Positions 46,334-56,013 of a stretch of 64,000 bases of DNA are shown one piece after another. Under the pieces are notes generated by a model that saw nothing but the letters and a program-made list of their open reading frames with translations, was not told where the DNA came from and made no database searches. A program made the position numbers and the translations under genes. Origin of the DNA: Psychrobacter piscatorii (GTDB lineage: Bacteria; Pseudomonadota; Gammaproteobacteria; Pseudomonadales; Moraxellaceae); NCBI RefSeq assembly GCF_001444505.1, contig NZ_LNDJ01000063.1:23007-87006 (forward strand). The letters run 5' to 3'. Position 1 is the stretch's first letter, and each line of letters opens with the position of its first letter.

Positions 46334-46391
46334 TAGGGCGTGTCCCTAATTCAAATGTTTATCACCATTTTTAAAATAGGGACACGCCCTA
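46334..46391. repeat. 15-bp perfect inverted repeat with 28-base spacer
   Basis: TAGGGCGTGTCCCTA (46334-46348) and TAGGGACACGCCCTA (46377-46391) are exact complements. It could act as a terminator for the gene before it, but there is no T-run and the loop is long. A near copy of one arm lies at 26651-26664 after ispH, which suggests a dispersed element. Confidence 0.75.
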
Positions 46392-46435
46392 GCAAAAAAG
46401 CATATAAAACTCTTTATTGACGATAATAAGAAGCC

Positions 46436-47353
46436 ATGACATTCAAAGACAAACTACAAGCCTATATCCAGCTCACGCGTTTTGATAAACCAGTGGGTAT
46501 TGAGCTGCTACTATGGCCGACATTATGGGGCGTACTGTTAGCTGCCATGGGCCAAGCCCAGCAGCAAGGAGTTACAGCAGGTCTGCCAACGCTCAAGATA
46601 TTTGCGATATTTGCCCTCGGTGCGATATTTATGCGCGCCGCTGGTTGTGCGATTAATGATTTTGCGGATCGTAAAGTAGATGGTTATGTGACTCGCACCA
46701 AAGGTCGTCCATTAGCAGATGGACGTCTATCTGGCAAAGAAGCCATTGCTGCATTTTTGGTACTGGTATTACTCAGTGCCAGTTTGCTGTTTTTCTTACC
46801 CGTTGCCGTTTTTTATTGGTCGCTGGGTGCTGTTGTATTGGCCTTTATTTATCCCTTTATGAAACGCTATACCCATCTGCCACAAGTATTTTTGGCAGCG
46901 GCGTTTGGCTGGGCCATACCGATGTCTTATGTGGCGGTGCAGGGCGCTCCCGATATTTGGTGCTGGCTATTATTCTTTGCTTACATGTGCTGGACGGTGG
47001 CCTATGACACGCAGTACGCAATGGCTGACCGCGAGGATGATCTCAAGATTGGGGTCAAATCAACGGCGATATTATTTGGGCGCTATGATGTGATTATTAT
47101 CTCAATCCTACAAATGCTATTTTTGCTGATGATGGGCGCGGCGATGTGGCATTACTTTGCCCCAACAACGCTAGGCGTGACACCCGTATTCGGATTGGCA
47201 TTGGTGGCGATGATGTTTGCCAAACAAAACAGCGCTTGTGCCAGTCGCAATGCGCAGGCTTGCTTTCAGGCATTCTTAGCCAATATCTGGGTAGGACGCT
47301 ATGTTTTTGCCCTCGTTGCAATTGCTTGTATATGGACGACTCTAAATGGATAA
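46436..47353 (+). CDS. ubiA: 4-hydroxybenzoate octaprenyltransferase UbiA
   Basis: UbiA prenylates 4-hydroxybenzoate, the membrane step of ubiquinone synthesis. The 305-residue protein has about eight helices and the two aspartate motifs, [10 protein letters not shown] (from N74) and DREDDLKIG (about 198-206), that bind Mg2+-diphosphate. ubiC, the usual neighbour, is not present. The stop codon region overlaps the start of the next gene by 8 bases. Confidence 0.97.
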   Translation: MTFKDKLQAYIQLTRFDKPVGIELLLWPTLWGVLLAAMGQAQQQGVTAGLPTLKIFAIFALGAIFMRAAGCAINDFADRKVDGYVTRTKGRPLADGRLSGKEAIAAFLVLVLLSASLLFFLPVAVFYWSLGAVVLAFIYPFMKRYTHLPQVFLAAAFGWAIPMSYVAVQGAPDIWCWLLFFAYMCWTVAYDTQYAMADREDDLKIGVKSTAILFGRYDVIIISILQMLFLLMMGAAMWHYFAPTTLGVTPVFGLALVAMMFAKQNSACASRNAQACFQAFLANIWVGRYVFALVAIACIWTTLNG

Positions 47354-48020
47354 ATTTAAGAAGTTGCCGAGATTTAAAGCAAAGAAATCCTCTGATACAA
47401 ATGGCTCAGTCGTCGATTATCAGGCAAAACTTGCTGAGCAGGGACTGACACGCGAGCAAGTCATTGCCACTGAGCGTAAACTGGCAAAGTTTGCTAATAC
47501 AATGGATTCTCTTGTCCGCGTGCCTTTTACCAAGCAAGGCATGGGTGCCGATACGGTGCTCTCTACCATTCCTCTCGCAGGGGATGTCGCAGGACTGATA
47601 CTAACCAGCTATGCTTTTATATTGGGTCGTCAGCTGGGTGTTCCTGCCGATAAAATGACACCTGCGGTCAGACTGGCGCTGATTGATATGGTGGTCGGTA
47701 TTGTGCCGGGCATTGGAACATTGCTAGATATTTTTATTCGTCCTAGCCGCAAGACATTGGGTATCGTACACGAGCATTTGCATCAGGAGTATGGCATCAC
47801 TGAAACCATGCATATGGATCGGCCTTTTTTACATCAATCACTAGAAGACAAGCAGCAAAGCCGCTTTGGTGCTTTTTGGCGAAATCCAATAGTGGCTTGG
47901 CTATACTTGCATATCCCTGACATGTTGGGACTCATCGTGATTGTATTTGTTGGTTGGGGGATATGGACGGCCATAAGTTGGTTGGTCGGACTTTTTGGTC
48001 AATCAACTGGGTTTGGATAA
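47346..48020 (+). CDS. DUF4112 domain protein
   Basis: The 224-residue protein has the DUF4112 pattern: an N-terminal basic part, then [28 protein letters not shown] and a second [13 protein letters not shown] hairpin with membrane character. A further hydrophobic helix lies at about 193-215. The ATG lies within the ubiA stop region, so translation is probably coupled. Function of the family is unknown. Confidence 0.85.
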   Translation: MDKFKKLPRFKAKKSSDTNGSVVDYQAKLAEQGLTREQVIATERKLAKFANTMDSLVRVPFTKQGMGADTVLSTIPLAGDVAGLILTSYAFILGRQLGVPADKMTPAVRLALIDMVVGIVPGIGTLLDIFIRPSRKTLGIVHEHLHQEYGITETMHMDRPFLHQSLEDKQQSRFGAFWRNPIVAWLYLHIPDMLGLIVIVFVGWGIWTAISWLVGLFGQSTGFG

Positions 48021-48081
48021 ATAAAATCATCTACCAGAAAGTTAAGTAAATACGAGTGAGTAGAGACCAGTAAATAGAGAT

Positions 48082-48118
48082 AAAAAAGCGGCAACGATAG
48101 TAACGTTTGCCGCTTCTT
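48082..48118. terminator. Terminator between DUF4112 gene and a lipoprotein gene
   Basis: AAGCGGCAA / TTTGCCGCTT pairs as a stem (with CG extension) in the gap of two convergent genes. The minus strand has the better T-run (TTTTTTATC). Confidence 0.8.
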
Positions 48119-48160
48119 GATTATTTAAGATAAGACTTTCAAAAAGGATACAATTAGCAC

Positions 48161-48805
48161 TTATTCAGTGACGACTTCTGCTTCAGCACTGACTGCATCA
48201 AAGCTAGTGACGGTATTGTTTTGGATAAGATCAATGGTGCCGCCACCTGCATGACTCACCAGTTGGACGTTACCGTCAGATGAGCGATAAGTGGGATTGT
48301 TACCTTGTCCTTCTGGTGCGCTGAGTGTCATTTTTGGCTGGTTGGGGCGAGTGACGATGGCATTGAGCAACCCTGCAGCTGACGTTTCAAAAACGACCGA
48401 TAAGGTGTCGCCTGCTTCACTTTTGTAAAGGACATCAGTGATTTGTGCGCCTTTAATGGCCTGTTCTGGATTGGGCGATGTAGCAGTATTACTTGGTGCA
48501 GCGACAGTGCCTCCAAGATCTTGCTCTAACTCAGTCAAGCTCGCATCGCGCTCTGAATCAGTAGCAGTCTGCGCTGAGTTCGGTACCTCCTCTATACTGT
48601 CATCCGCCGCTTCATTGACATTGATATTTGTGGTGACAGGCGTTGTCTGTGTTGACGTTTCAGATGGTGTTTCGGTAGGTGCTTCAGGTTCTGGCGTTTC
48701 TTGACAGGCAGTCAGCAGAAATAAACTCAAAAAAAGAGCAGAAGCTTTGAGACAGTGAACCTTAGCGTTTGTTGAGCTTGGTAATTTTAAGACAAAAGTG
48801 GTCAT
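48161..48805 (-). CDS. Lipoprotein with Thr/Glu-rich linker, possibly MliC-like
   Basis: The 214-residue protein has a signal peptide ending in lipobox LLTAC (Cys 34). A disordered linker rich in Thr, Glu, Ser and Pro follows (about 36-115), then a C-terminal beta-rich domain with TLSVVFETSAAGLLNAIV and NPTYRSSDGNVQLVSHAGG. The last domain faintly resembles MliC-type lysozyme inhibitors, but the usual cysteine pair is not seen, so this is only a suggestion. It is likely anchored to the outer membrane. It lies 87 bases downstream of the yjbQ stop on the same strand. Confidence 0.75.
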   Translation of the reverse strand: MTTFVLKLPSSTNAKVHCLKASALFLSLFLLTACQETPEPEAPTETPSETSTQTTPVTTNINVNEAADDSIEEVPNSAQTATDSERDASLTELEQDLGGTVAAPSNTATSPNPEQAIKGAQITDVLYKSEAGDTLSVVFETSAAGLLNAIVTRPNQPKMTLSAPEGQGNNPTYRSSDGNVQLVSHAGGGTIDLIQNNTVTSFDAVSAEAEVVTE

Positions 48806-48887
48806 AATCAGGTTTATCCGTTAATAGCGCGTTATATCAATGTGGCAATTTGCAAGGGTCAACCTGCCAGTTAATGACCCTATATTA

Positions 48888-49322
48888 TTACGTATTGACC
48901 GTAATAACCAGCTTGCGTTGTCCGCTATATCCAGTCACGTCTCTATGCTCACATAAGTAAACCCCTTGCCACATACCTAGACCCAAGACACCATCTATCA
49001 GAGGAATGGTCAAACTGATACCTATCATCATGCTTTTGAGATGCGCTGGTAGATCATCGGAGCCTTCTAAGGTATGGCGGTACTCTGGCTGATCGGCTGG
49101 GGCGATTTTATTGAGCCAATCCTCTGTGTCCAATCTTACATCTGGGTCAGCATTTTCATTAATGGCGAGACTGGCTGACGTGTGTTGCAAAAACAAATGA
49201 ACCAGCCCCGCTTTGGCGCTGGACGGTATGAGCGGAGCAATGGCTTCCTCGATGATAGGCGTGATGACATGAATACCACGGGCATAAGTAGGTAGGGTAA
49301 TGGTGGTTTGATGATAGCTCAT
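48888..49322 (-). CDS. yjbQ: YjbQ family protein (UPF0047)
   Basis: The 144-residue protein has the family signature LVHLFLQHTSASLAINENAD and ends in GQRKLVITV. Members are found in all domains; a weak thiamine phosphate synthase activity has been reported, and the real role is unclear. The frame extends 15 codons upstream, but the start at 49322 (MSYHQTTI) matches the family. It follows mnmC on the same strand with a 106-base gap. Confidence 0.9.
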   Translation of the reverse strand: MSYHQTTITLPTYARGIHVITPIIEEAIAPLIPSSAKAGLVHLFLQHTSASLAINENADPDVRLDTEDWLNKIAPADQPEYRHTLEGSDDLPAHLKSMMIGISLTIPLIDGVLGLGMWQGVYLCEHRDVTGYSGQRKLVITVNT

Positions 49323-49428
49323 GATGCTTATCTCATTGTCGGAATGAACATTAAATAAAGATATCACAAGATAATATGAATCGTCGAAAGCGTTGTTTTG
49401 ATGTACATGAATATCATCCTAAATGATA

Positions 49429-51480
49429 TTAAGTGAGCGGTGTTTGCAAACGGGTACGATTGGGCGATAGACGTGCGAGCATTGCATTAGATAGTGGCGC
49501 AAATGACCCTAGCATCGTACCCGCTAACGCTTCAGCACAGATGGGTGCCAACGCATAACCTTTTGCACCCATTGCACTCATCGTCCAAATTCGCTGACTG
49601 TTGGTTAGTTGCCCAACGATTGGATGATAATCAGGTGTCTGAGTGCGAATGCCAGCGCGCCCTTGCCACAGGCTAGTATCGGCTGGCATGATAGATTCCA
49701 TCTCAGGAATGGCAGCAACGAGCTTGTCCCGGCTAATCTGATGTTCTTCATCTCGAATGTCAGTACCTATATCATTGCGGATAAAACTTGCCCCTAGTAA
49801 TAGATATGGCTTGCCAGCGGTGACAGTGTTTAGGTTATCATCTCCTGCTTGTGCGTTAAAGGGCGCACAGTAACCACTATATTTAAGCGGGATTCTTGGC
49901 AAATTCATCAGTTGCTCTAGGCTAGGACGAAACCAAGACAGTTGACCACGAATTTTACGGCAATTAAAAATACGCTTATCTAATTGATGACTCTCAAAGG
50001 CGGCGCAAATAACGACATGATCAGCAAGAATAGAGAAAGTCTCCTGATTTTGATCACTGCCTTCAATACACACTTGCTGTTCAGTTTCGTTAATCTCACT
50101 CACTTCTAATTGCTGAAAGCGAATGAGCGGATGTGTCAATATAATAGTTTTCAATGCTTGTGGATTGACCAAACCAGACTGTGGTAAGTATAAGTTCTCT
50201 GATAAGTCTTGCTCTTTTATTCCACTAATATTCTGTACTTGCTCATGGGGTAGGGTGGTTGCCATCTCATCAGGATAATCTTCGATTTGCTCGGTGCCAA
50301 TATTGGCTTTCACCAGTAAATCAAGCGCACCAGTCGGCTCCAGTACTGGCGCTGTATTGAGCTGTGTGGCTTTCTGATTAAGGTCTCGATATAGCCTGCT
50401 GCTATAAAGATAACCGATGGTATGCAGATGCTCGTCGACATGATGGATGGGCGTCATTTTGGGCGCGAGTAGGGCGCGCGGATTGCCTGACGCCCCTGCC
50501 AACGGTGCCGTTTTATCCAGCAAGGTCACCTGGACACCGCGATTGGCCAGCGTCCACGCCATCATCAGCCCTGAGATACCAGCACCAATGACGATACTAT
50601 GGCCATTATCTATAGCTTGGTGGTCAGCCGCTCGATTATCAGTGTGGCCAGATGTCTCATCGCTTACTGGCGCTGGCATGATGGCAGTGAGCATCTCACG
50701 CTTGCGGCCAAAGCCTTTTACCTTTTTGATGTCAAAGCCATGTTCCTTGAGCCCGCGCTTGACGATGCCTGCGCAGCTATAAGTAGCGGCGGTGGTATGC
50801 GGACGCGATAGGCGCTGCATCTGTGTAAAGATACTGTCAGCCCACAATGTACTGTTGCAAGAAGGGGCAAAGCCATCCAAAAACCACGCATCGATATGAG
50901 GCTGAGGCGCAGACTGTTGAGAGCGCTCTATTGCCAGTTTGCTAAGGCTCTGGGCTGCATCACCAAGCCATATATCGACCGTCAGATTATCATAAGAAAA
51001 ATCCAAACGATGACAGCCTGCGATAAGAGGCGGATACGCAGCCAAAAGTGGCTCAATCAACGCTACAAGCTCAGGAGCACGTTGACCCCATAGGGCAAGT
51101 ATGTGCGTCAGATCTGCAAGCGGTATCGGGAATTTTTCAGTGGTAATGAAATGTAGGCGGGCATCTGCCAGTTGTGGGTAGGTATTGCGCAGCTGTCGCC
51201 ATAACTGCCAAGTGGCCAATAAGTTAAGCCCAGTACCAAAACCCAATTCAGCAATCGTAAAACATTGCTGTGGTACAAGGCCTGCCAAGCGATCAGGCAG
51301 CTGATTGTGCTCTAAAAATACATGACGTGTCTCTGCCAGACCATCCGCATGCGAAAAATACACATCGCCGAACTCACCAGACACTGGCACCATATTTCCA
51401 GTATCATCCATTTGCCACTCAACCTTGGCAGGTGTGATAGTGTTTAATGGTTCAGCGTTTGTGTGATGAGCGATAGACAT
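49429..51480 (-). CDS. mnmC: Bifunctional tRNA (mnm5s2U34) modification enzyme MnmC
   Basis: MnmC completes mnm5s2U34 in tRNA. The oxidoreductase domain converts cmnm5 to nm5, and the methyltransferase domain then makes mnm5. In the 683-residue protein the N-terminal methyltransferase (about 20-270) has [15 protein letters not shown] and [15 protein letters not shown]. The C-terminal FAD domain (from about 293) starts with [20 protein letters not shown] and ends near [12 protein letters not shown]. Length is normal (E. coli 668). Confidence 0.96.
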   Translation of the reverse strand: MSIAHHTNAEPLNTITPAKVEWQMDDTGNMVPVSGEFGDVYFSHADGLAETRHVFLEHNQLPDRLAGLVPQQCFTIAELGFGTGLNLLATWQLWRQLRNTYPQLADARLHFITTEKFPIPLADLTHILALWGQRAPELVALIEPLLAAYPPLIAGCHRLDFSYDNLTVDIWLGDAAQSLSKLAIERSQQSAPQPHIDAWFLDGFAPSCNSTLWADSIFTQMQRLSRPHTTAATYSCAGIVKRGLKEHGFDIKKVKGFGRKREMLTAIMPAPVSDETSGHTDNRAADHQAIDNGHSIVIGAGISGLMMAWTLANRGVQVTLLDKTAPLAGASGNPRALLAPKMTPIHHVDEHLHTIGYLYSSRLYRDLNQKATQLNTAPVLEPTGALDLLVKANIGTEQIEDYPDEMATTLPHEQVQNISGIKEQDLSENLYLPQSGLVNPQALKTIILTHPLIRFQQLEVSEINETEQQVCIEGSDQNQETFSILADHVVICAAFESHQLDKRIFNCRKIRGQLSWFRPSLEQLMNLPRIPLKYSGYCAPFNAQAGDDNLNTVTAGKPYLLLGASFIRNDIGTDIRDEEHQISRDKLVAAIPEMESIMPADTSLWQGRAGIRTQTPDYHPIVGQLTNSQRIWTMSAMGAKGYALAPICAEALAGTMLGSFAPLSNAMLARLSPNRTRLQTPLT

Positions 51481-51609
51481 GGAAACTTCTTAGTAGGATG
51501 ATTTACTATAATAAAAATGTTCTTGATGACAGAATCAAGTTCATAAAAATACAATGAGACGTCGCAGAATAGAGCAGGTCAAAGGCTAAATCTATAAAGA
51601 GCGCATCGC

Positions 51610-52041
51610 TTACCAGCGATCACGGCGAACGAACACCAGCCACGAGATAAAAATACCCACCAACAAACTGATCAAAACGGTAAATGCACCATACAAAAAC
51701 AGCTGACCTTTGCTCTCATAGACTAAAACGTTTGCTTGGGTCTGCAAGTCGTTCACTTGGCGTTGCAATTGTGCATTACGGCTGAGTAGTTCTTGATTGG
51801 CCTCGGACAGTGCCTTGGTCGATGGTTGCAACTGTGCTGCCAGAGTATCATTGATATTTAATGCTGAGTTGTCTGCTGAGGTGTTATCGGTAGCCGTTTG
51901 GCTTGCCATTGGTGCCACTGCTTGATCAGTTGCATTGGGCATCTGTGGCGCCGCGTGTACTGAAGCTGCGACCATAAGTAGCAAACTGACCACTGTGTTT
52001 TTAGAGAACTGAGTATTCAACGTAAAGACCTTTTGACTCAC
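51610..52041 (-). CDS. Signal-peptide protein with coiled coil and C-terminal membrane helix
   Basis: The 143-residue protein has a signal peptide (cleavage likely after VHAA, about 30) and a low-complexity Thr/Asp/Ala stretch. A coiled coil follows (about 85-108, ANQELLSRNAQLQRQVNDLQ), then one membrane helix (about 112-136) with a basic end. It is likely held in the inner membrane with the coiled coil in the periplasm. Its ATG overlaps the yciI stop by 4 bases (ATGA), so they are cotranslated. Function not recognised. Confidence 0.7.
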   Translation of the reverse strand: MSQKVFTLNTQFSKNTVVSLLLMVAASVHAAPQMPNATDQAVAPMASQTATDNTSADNSALNINDTLAAQLQPSTKALSEANQELLSRNAQLQRQVNDLQTQANVLVYESKGQLFLYGAFTVLISLLVGIFISWLVFVRRDRW

Positions 52042-52355
52042 GACGCGGCTACTTTATCAGTGGGCGCAGGCAATGCTTGAATAAATGGCTTGATATCCAC
52101 GTGACTATAGACGCCATCACGTAAATAAGGCTCATCGTTTGCCCACGTTTGTGCCGCCTCGATAGAGTCAAATTCAGCAATGATTAAGCTGCCTGACATA
52201 TCGCTCTTGCCATGTTCGATCGGCGTTGGGCCTGCAATCACCAGACGATCTTCACGACTTAGCGCCTGCAACCGCTCAATATGTTCAGTGCGAGTAATCA
52301 GACGCTGTGCGCTGCTATTAGCCACATCATGACCAATAATGACAAATAAAGACAT
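52038..52355 (-). CDS. yciI: YciI family protein
   Basis: The 105-residue protein has the YciI ferredoxin-like fold pattern: FVIIGHDVANSSAQR at the start (the His often forms the active-site pair with an Asp), AGPTPI, and GSLIIAEFDSIEAAQTW. E. coli YciI is 98 residues; some relatives act as dehalogenase-like or lactonase enzymes but the family role is open. It lies downstream of yciB on the same strand, the yciB-yciI pairing also seen in E. coli. Confidence 0.9.
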   Translation of the reverse strand: MSLFVIIGHDVANSSAQRLITRTEHIERLQALSREDRLVIAGPTPIEHGKSDMSGSLIIAEFDSIEAAQTWANDEPYLRDGVYSHVDIKPFIQALPAPTDKVAAS

Positions 52356-52489
52356 GGAACTTCCTTAGTTGATAATAAAACGTAATGATTGATTTGAAAT
52401 ACATCGTATAACGCTAACGGCTGATTACTTTGAGCTCTAAAAGCAGTTTTATCAATCATAAGACAGTAGCTGCAATCAGCGCATAACCG

Positions 52490-53041
52490 TTATTTAGTGG
52501 TTTTGTCCGTCAGCGCAGGGTTGAGGTGCTTTTTGAGTACAGCAAACTGAGCCACGACAAACACCAACATAATCGGAATCCAGCCGTAAGTTTTAAAGTT
52601 AATCCAAGCCTCATCTGACATGGTGAATGCTGTGATATAATGAAGTACGGCCATAAGGGTAAAAAACAATCCCCAAGCAACGGTCAGTTTTTTCCAACCA
52701 CTTAGTGTTAAAGTAAATACTTCTTTCATCGCAAGCTGCATCAGTGGCTTATTGATAGCGGCGCTGACCAATAAAGTTAACGCAAAAATACCATTGATAA
52801 TGGGCGACTTCCAGCGCAGGTAGATGTCATCACGCAGCAGCAATGTGCCACCGCAAAACAAAATGGTTAATAGTAAGACGACCCATTGTTGCTTATCAAA
52901 CTTGCCTTTTTGGCGAATAAAGTGAATGGCATAAACAACGATAGTAGCGACGAGCAAAGCCCCTGCCGCTGCCAAAATACCGTTATAACGTGCCGCGATA
53001 AAAAAGGCAATCAAAGGAATAAAGTCTAATAATGCTTTCAT
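52490..53041 (-). CDS. yciB: Inner membrane-spanning protein YciB (IspZ, septation protein A)
   Basis: The 183-residue protein begins MKALLDFIPLIAFFIAARY, very close to E. coli YciB, with five hydrophobic helices. It is proposed to act in cell-envelope synthesis and septation, interacting with elongasome and divisome parts. A TTG 7 codons upstream is possible but the ATG at 53041 matches the family. Confidence 0.93.
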   Translation of the reverse strand: MKALLDFIPLIAFFIAARYNGILAAAGALLVATIVVYAIHFIRQKGKFDKQQWVVLLLTILFCGGTLLLRDDIYLRWKSPIINGIFALTLLVSAAINKPLMQLAMKEVFTLTLSGWKKLTVAWGLFFTLMAVLHYITAFTMSDEAWINFKTYGWIPIMLVFVVAQFAVLKKHLNPALTDKTTK

Positions 53042-53358
53042 AGCAAAGGGGATGTCCAACAAAAACGTATGGGTAGTTTACACGTCTACTGCCGCAAAAA
53101 AAAGCAATCAACACGATAATCCTGCGATATACGTCACCTACAGAGTAATACGGTCTTATTGTGGCTAATGACCATAGCGCTGACCAAATACAACCATCAA
53201 ATACAACCATCAAATACAGCAGCAATAGTCGCTAAATCCAGAGAGTTGGCTCAGACATTATCATTAATAATAGCAATCAATAGCAACCAATATGAATAGT
53301 GACTATCTACTACTAAATTGTTTATACGCTTATTTTTTAAAATATTAAGGTTTATCTT
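53042..53358. other. Divergent intergenic region yciB / rnm
   Basis: These 317 bases have no gene. They contain a short tandem repeat at 53185-53218 and AT-rich sequence before rnm. Confidence 0.5.
53185..53218 (+). repeat. 13-bp tandem repeat, about 2.6 copies
   Basis: CAAATACAACCAT occurs at 53185-53197 and 53198-53210, followed by a third partial copy CAAATACA. It lies in the yciB/rnm gap and may overlap promoter sequence. Confidence 0.9.
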
Positions 53359-54240
53359 ATGAAATATGATCTACATTGTCACAGTACCTGTTCGGATGGT
53401 ACTTACGCACCAACTGAAGTAGTAAAGCGCGCGCACGCAGCGGGCATCAATGTACTGGCATTGACTGATCACGACACGCTGGCAGGCATTGATGAGGCAA
53501 GAGAAGCCGCTAATGCTTATGATATACAGCTGATCAATGGGGTGGAAATCAGCTGTGAGCATACGTTGAGCGGTGGCTATGGCAAAAACAAATCTACCAA
53601 TAAGATCATCCATGTGCTGGGACTGGACTTTACTGATCGCGAAAAGATGCATGCCACTCTGCAGCAACTACAAGACAGTCGGGCCACACGTGGTCAGCGC
53701 ATCACCGAAAAGCTCAGTGAGCTGCTGGATATAGATTTCGATGAGTTGTGGCAAGCCGTACTCGATAAGGCAGGTGGCAACCCACAAGCGGTTGGACGCG
53801 CACATATTGGGCAGGTATTATTTGAGCGGGGCGAGGTCAAAACCGTTCAAAAAGCCTTTGATAAATATTTGGCAGATAATAAGCCTGCTTATGTGGCGAT
53901 CGAGGCGTTGACGATGCAGCATGGTATCGAGCTGATTCATGCTTGTGGTGGTCGAGCGGTGCTCGCACATCCCACGCGTTATCAGCTATCGGCCACACGA
54001 GTGCGCAAGCTGATTGGGGAGTTTGCTCAGCTTGGCGGTGACGCTTGTGAGCTACCAGCCACAAGTGAACCGATCAGCACACGCAGAATGGTTGATCGTA
54101 GTATTGCCGAGCACAATCTTGTCACCTCGATTGGCAGTGACTTTCATGGTAGCAATATGCCGTGGCGCCGCTTAGGGGATGTGCCTATCTTAAATGAAGA
54201 CCAACAAGGGGTTTGGGAGTTGTTTAACACGCCTGCTTAG
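53359..54240 (+). CDS. rnm: PHP-domain 5'-3' exoribonuclease Rnm (RNase AM, YciV)
   Basis: Rnm trims 5' ends of the three rRNAs and degrades short RNAs. The 293-residue protein has the PHP metal-binding motifs DLHCHSTCSDGTY (4-16), LTDHDT, EISCEH, HPTRYQ and GSDFHG. These supply the His/Asp/Glu ligands of a trinuclear metal site. Length matches E. coli YciV (293). It faces away from yciB. Confidence 0.93.
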   Translation: MKYDLHCHSTCSDGTYAPTEVVKRAHAAGINVLALTDHDTLAGIDEAREAANAYDIQLINGVEISCEHTLSGGYGKNKSTNKIIHVLGLDFTDREKMHATLQQLQDSRATRGQRITEKLSELLDIDFDELWQAVLDKAGGNPQAVGRAHIGQVLFERGEVKTVQKAFDKYLADNKPAYVAIEALTMQHGIELIHACGGRAVLAHPTRYQLSATRVRKLIGEFAQLGGDACELPATSEPISTRRMVDRSIAEHNLVTSIGSDFHGSNMPWRRLGDVPILNEDQQGVWELFNTPA

Positions 54241-54524
54241 TCTGATGGTTTTATCATGTTTTATGGATATTTTAGCGGTTAGTCACTTTTGTGTTTCGTC
54301 GCCAAGATGGCTGAGTCTTTTATGTGAATATCATGACGCTCAAAACTGTATATTCAAAAACTGCTGATTGATAAATAAATGTACAAAACAGATTGATAAT
54401 GTAGACAGAACTTGTAACACTTAAAGGGATATTTAGAAAAGTTTATAAAAGGTATAACGGCCTTTTAACTCGATCACAATGCCTGTAAAGTCAGTGCATT
54501 TATATTTTCTGCGGTAGCCCATCT

Positions 54525-55985
54525 ATGGCTGTGTCGGTCTCTCATCTTGGATACAAAAAGCTCTCTCAAATGATTTTTGAGTGGCAAGCGGCTGACAGGA
54601 CGTCATTGATGGCGTTATTTATTGTCATGGAAATATCCTTGCATTGGCTGTGGTGTCTGTTCGTTTGGTGGCGACAAGATGCGATCCATGCCTATGTCAA
54701 TATGCACTATCTGTACCCACTATGGCTGGGAATCAGCGTAATGGGTTTATTTTTCTTATGTATGGTCAAATATTTGCCGCACTCTGGAAGTAGGCGGGAT
54801 ATTTTAGACAGATGGCAAATCGCATTAGTGCTGACTTATACGTTCTATATTGCTACCATCATCGTGGTGATAGGTTATAGCAGCTTGTTTGCTGGAGTAT
54901 CGCTAGTTGGCGGTGCGATGCTTGGCATGATGCTCATCAAACGCCGCTATGCTTGGCGCATGTTTTGGCTACAAATCATACTTATGTTATTGGCCATTAC
55001 CTCGCCTTATTTTGGTATCACTTTACCCAATCTGCGTCAGTTGACCGTTATCCACCCGTTACTAGAAACTCATAATTATTTGACTTACAACGAGATTATG
55101 GCGGTTGAAAATGCCGTTGCTGCTTCAGCGTTTGAAAACAATGTATTAAGTTGGGATAGTATCACTGAGATACAGCGTTCATCAGCTTTTTTTTGGCGCT
55201 CAACCCACTTGTATTTAGCATTCCCGAAAGCGATTTTTATCGTTTATATATTTCGTGCTTTGCTATTGGTTTTGGATGATAGTCGGCAAGAAACCTTACG
55301 ACATGCCAATCAAGATGAGCTTACTCAATTAAAAAACCGTCGCTACGGTCTAAAAAAAATGAAGTATGCGTTGTCAACGGTACAAGACAATCAGGATTTG
55401 AGCGTGATGCTCTTTGATTTGGATTGGTTTAAACGCATCAACGATAACTATGGCCACGATGTGGGGGATCAAGTGTTGATCGAAATATCGCAGACGCTAT
55501 TGCAGTCGTTATCAGATGAAACCATCATTAGCCGTTACGGTGGTGAGGAGTTTCTGGTTGTGCTACCAGATACGTCGCACGATAGTGCAATGGTGATTGC
55601 TGAACAATTACGGCTTAGTATTGCTGAGCATATCATCAATATCGGTGATGTGTTTGATTTTAGCGTGACAGCGAGTTTTGGGCTGTATACCTTGACCCAT
55701 CAAGAAAGAGCTTGCATTGCCAAAAACTATAAATCTATTTTGGCAAAAAAAGCCCAGTCTCAATCAAGTGCATCACCTCTTATCAAGCCGATTGCCACTC
55801 AGCGCGCTGAGAGCCAAATGGCATTCATGCAAAAACTGCCTGGCGACATCTGCCAACGTTTGATTAGCACAGCAGATAAGGCTCTTTATGAAGCCAAGCA
55901 CCGTGGACGCAATCAAGTCGTCAGTGCCAACCATATGTTTGCTGAAAAAAATGGTAGTATCCATTCACTCTACAAAAACCGCTAG
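54525..55985 (+). CDS. Membrane-bound diguanylate cyclase (GGDEF)
   Basis: The 486-residue protein has about six membrane helices in its first 250 residues, then a GGDEF domain. The catalytic motif is RYGGEEF (GGEEF at 339-343), with FDLDWFKRIND (D298, D300) for metal binding. It should make cyclic di-GMP. No RxxD inhibitory site precedes GGEEF (the residues there are SDETIIS). A segment of roughly 50 residues (about 392-444, Ser/Gln/Ala-rich) is inserted before the last helix (TADKALYEAK). No strong ribosome binding site is visible. It ends 28 bases from convergent truD. Confidence 0.88.
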   Translation: MAVSVSHLGYKKLSQMIFEWQAADRTSLMALFIVMEISLHWLWCLFVWWRQDAIHAYVNMHYLYPLWLGISVMGLFFLCMVKYLPHSGSRRDILDRWQIALVLTYTFYIATIIVVIGYSSLFAGVSLVGGAMLGMMLIKRRYAWRMFWLQIILMLLAITSPYFGITLPNLRQLTVIHPLLETHNYLTYNEIMAVENAVAASAFENNVLSWDSITEIQRSSAFFWRSTHLYLAFPKAIFIVYIFRALLLVLDDSRQETLRHANQDELTQLKNRRYGLKKMKYALSTVQDNQDLSVMLFDLDWFKRINDNYGHDVGDQVLIEISQTLLQSLSDETIISRYGGEEFLVVLPDTSHDSAMVIAEQLRLSIAEHIINIGDVFDFSVTASFGLYTLTHQERACIAKNYKSILAKKAQSQSSASPLIKPIATQRAESQMAFMQKLPGDICQRLISTADKALYEAKHRGRNQVVSANHMFAEKNGSIHSLYKNR

Positions 55986-56013
55986 CTGCCCCTCTGCGCT
56001 ATCAATAACTCAA

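Noticed and set aside
53185..53218. Short repeats considered as a CRISPR array
   Set aside because: The copies are directly adjacent with no spacers and there are no cas genes in the window.
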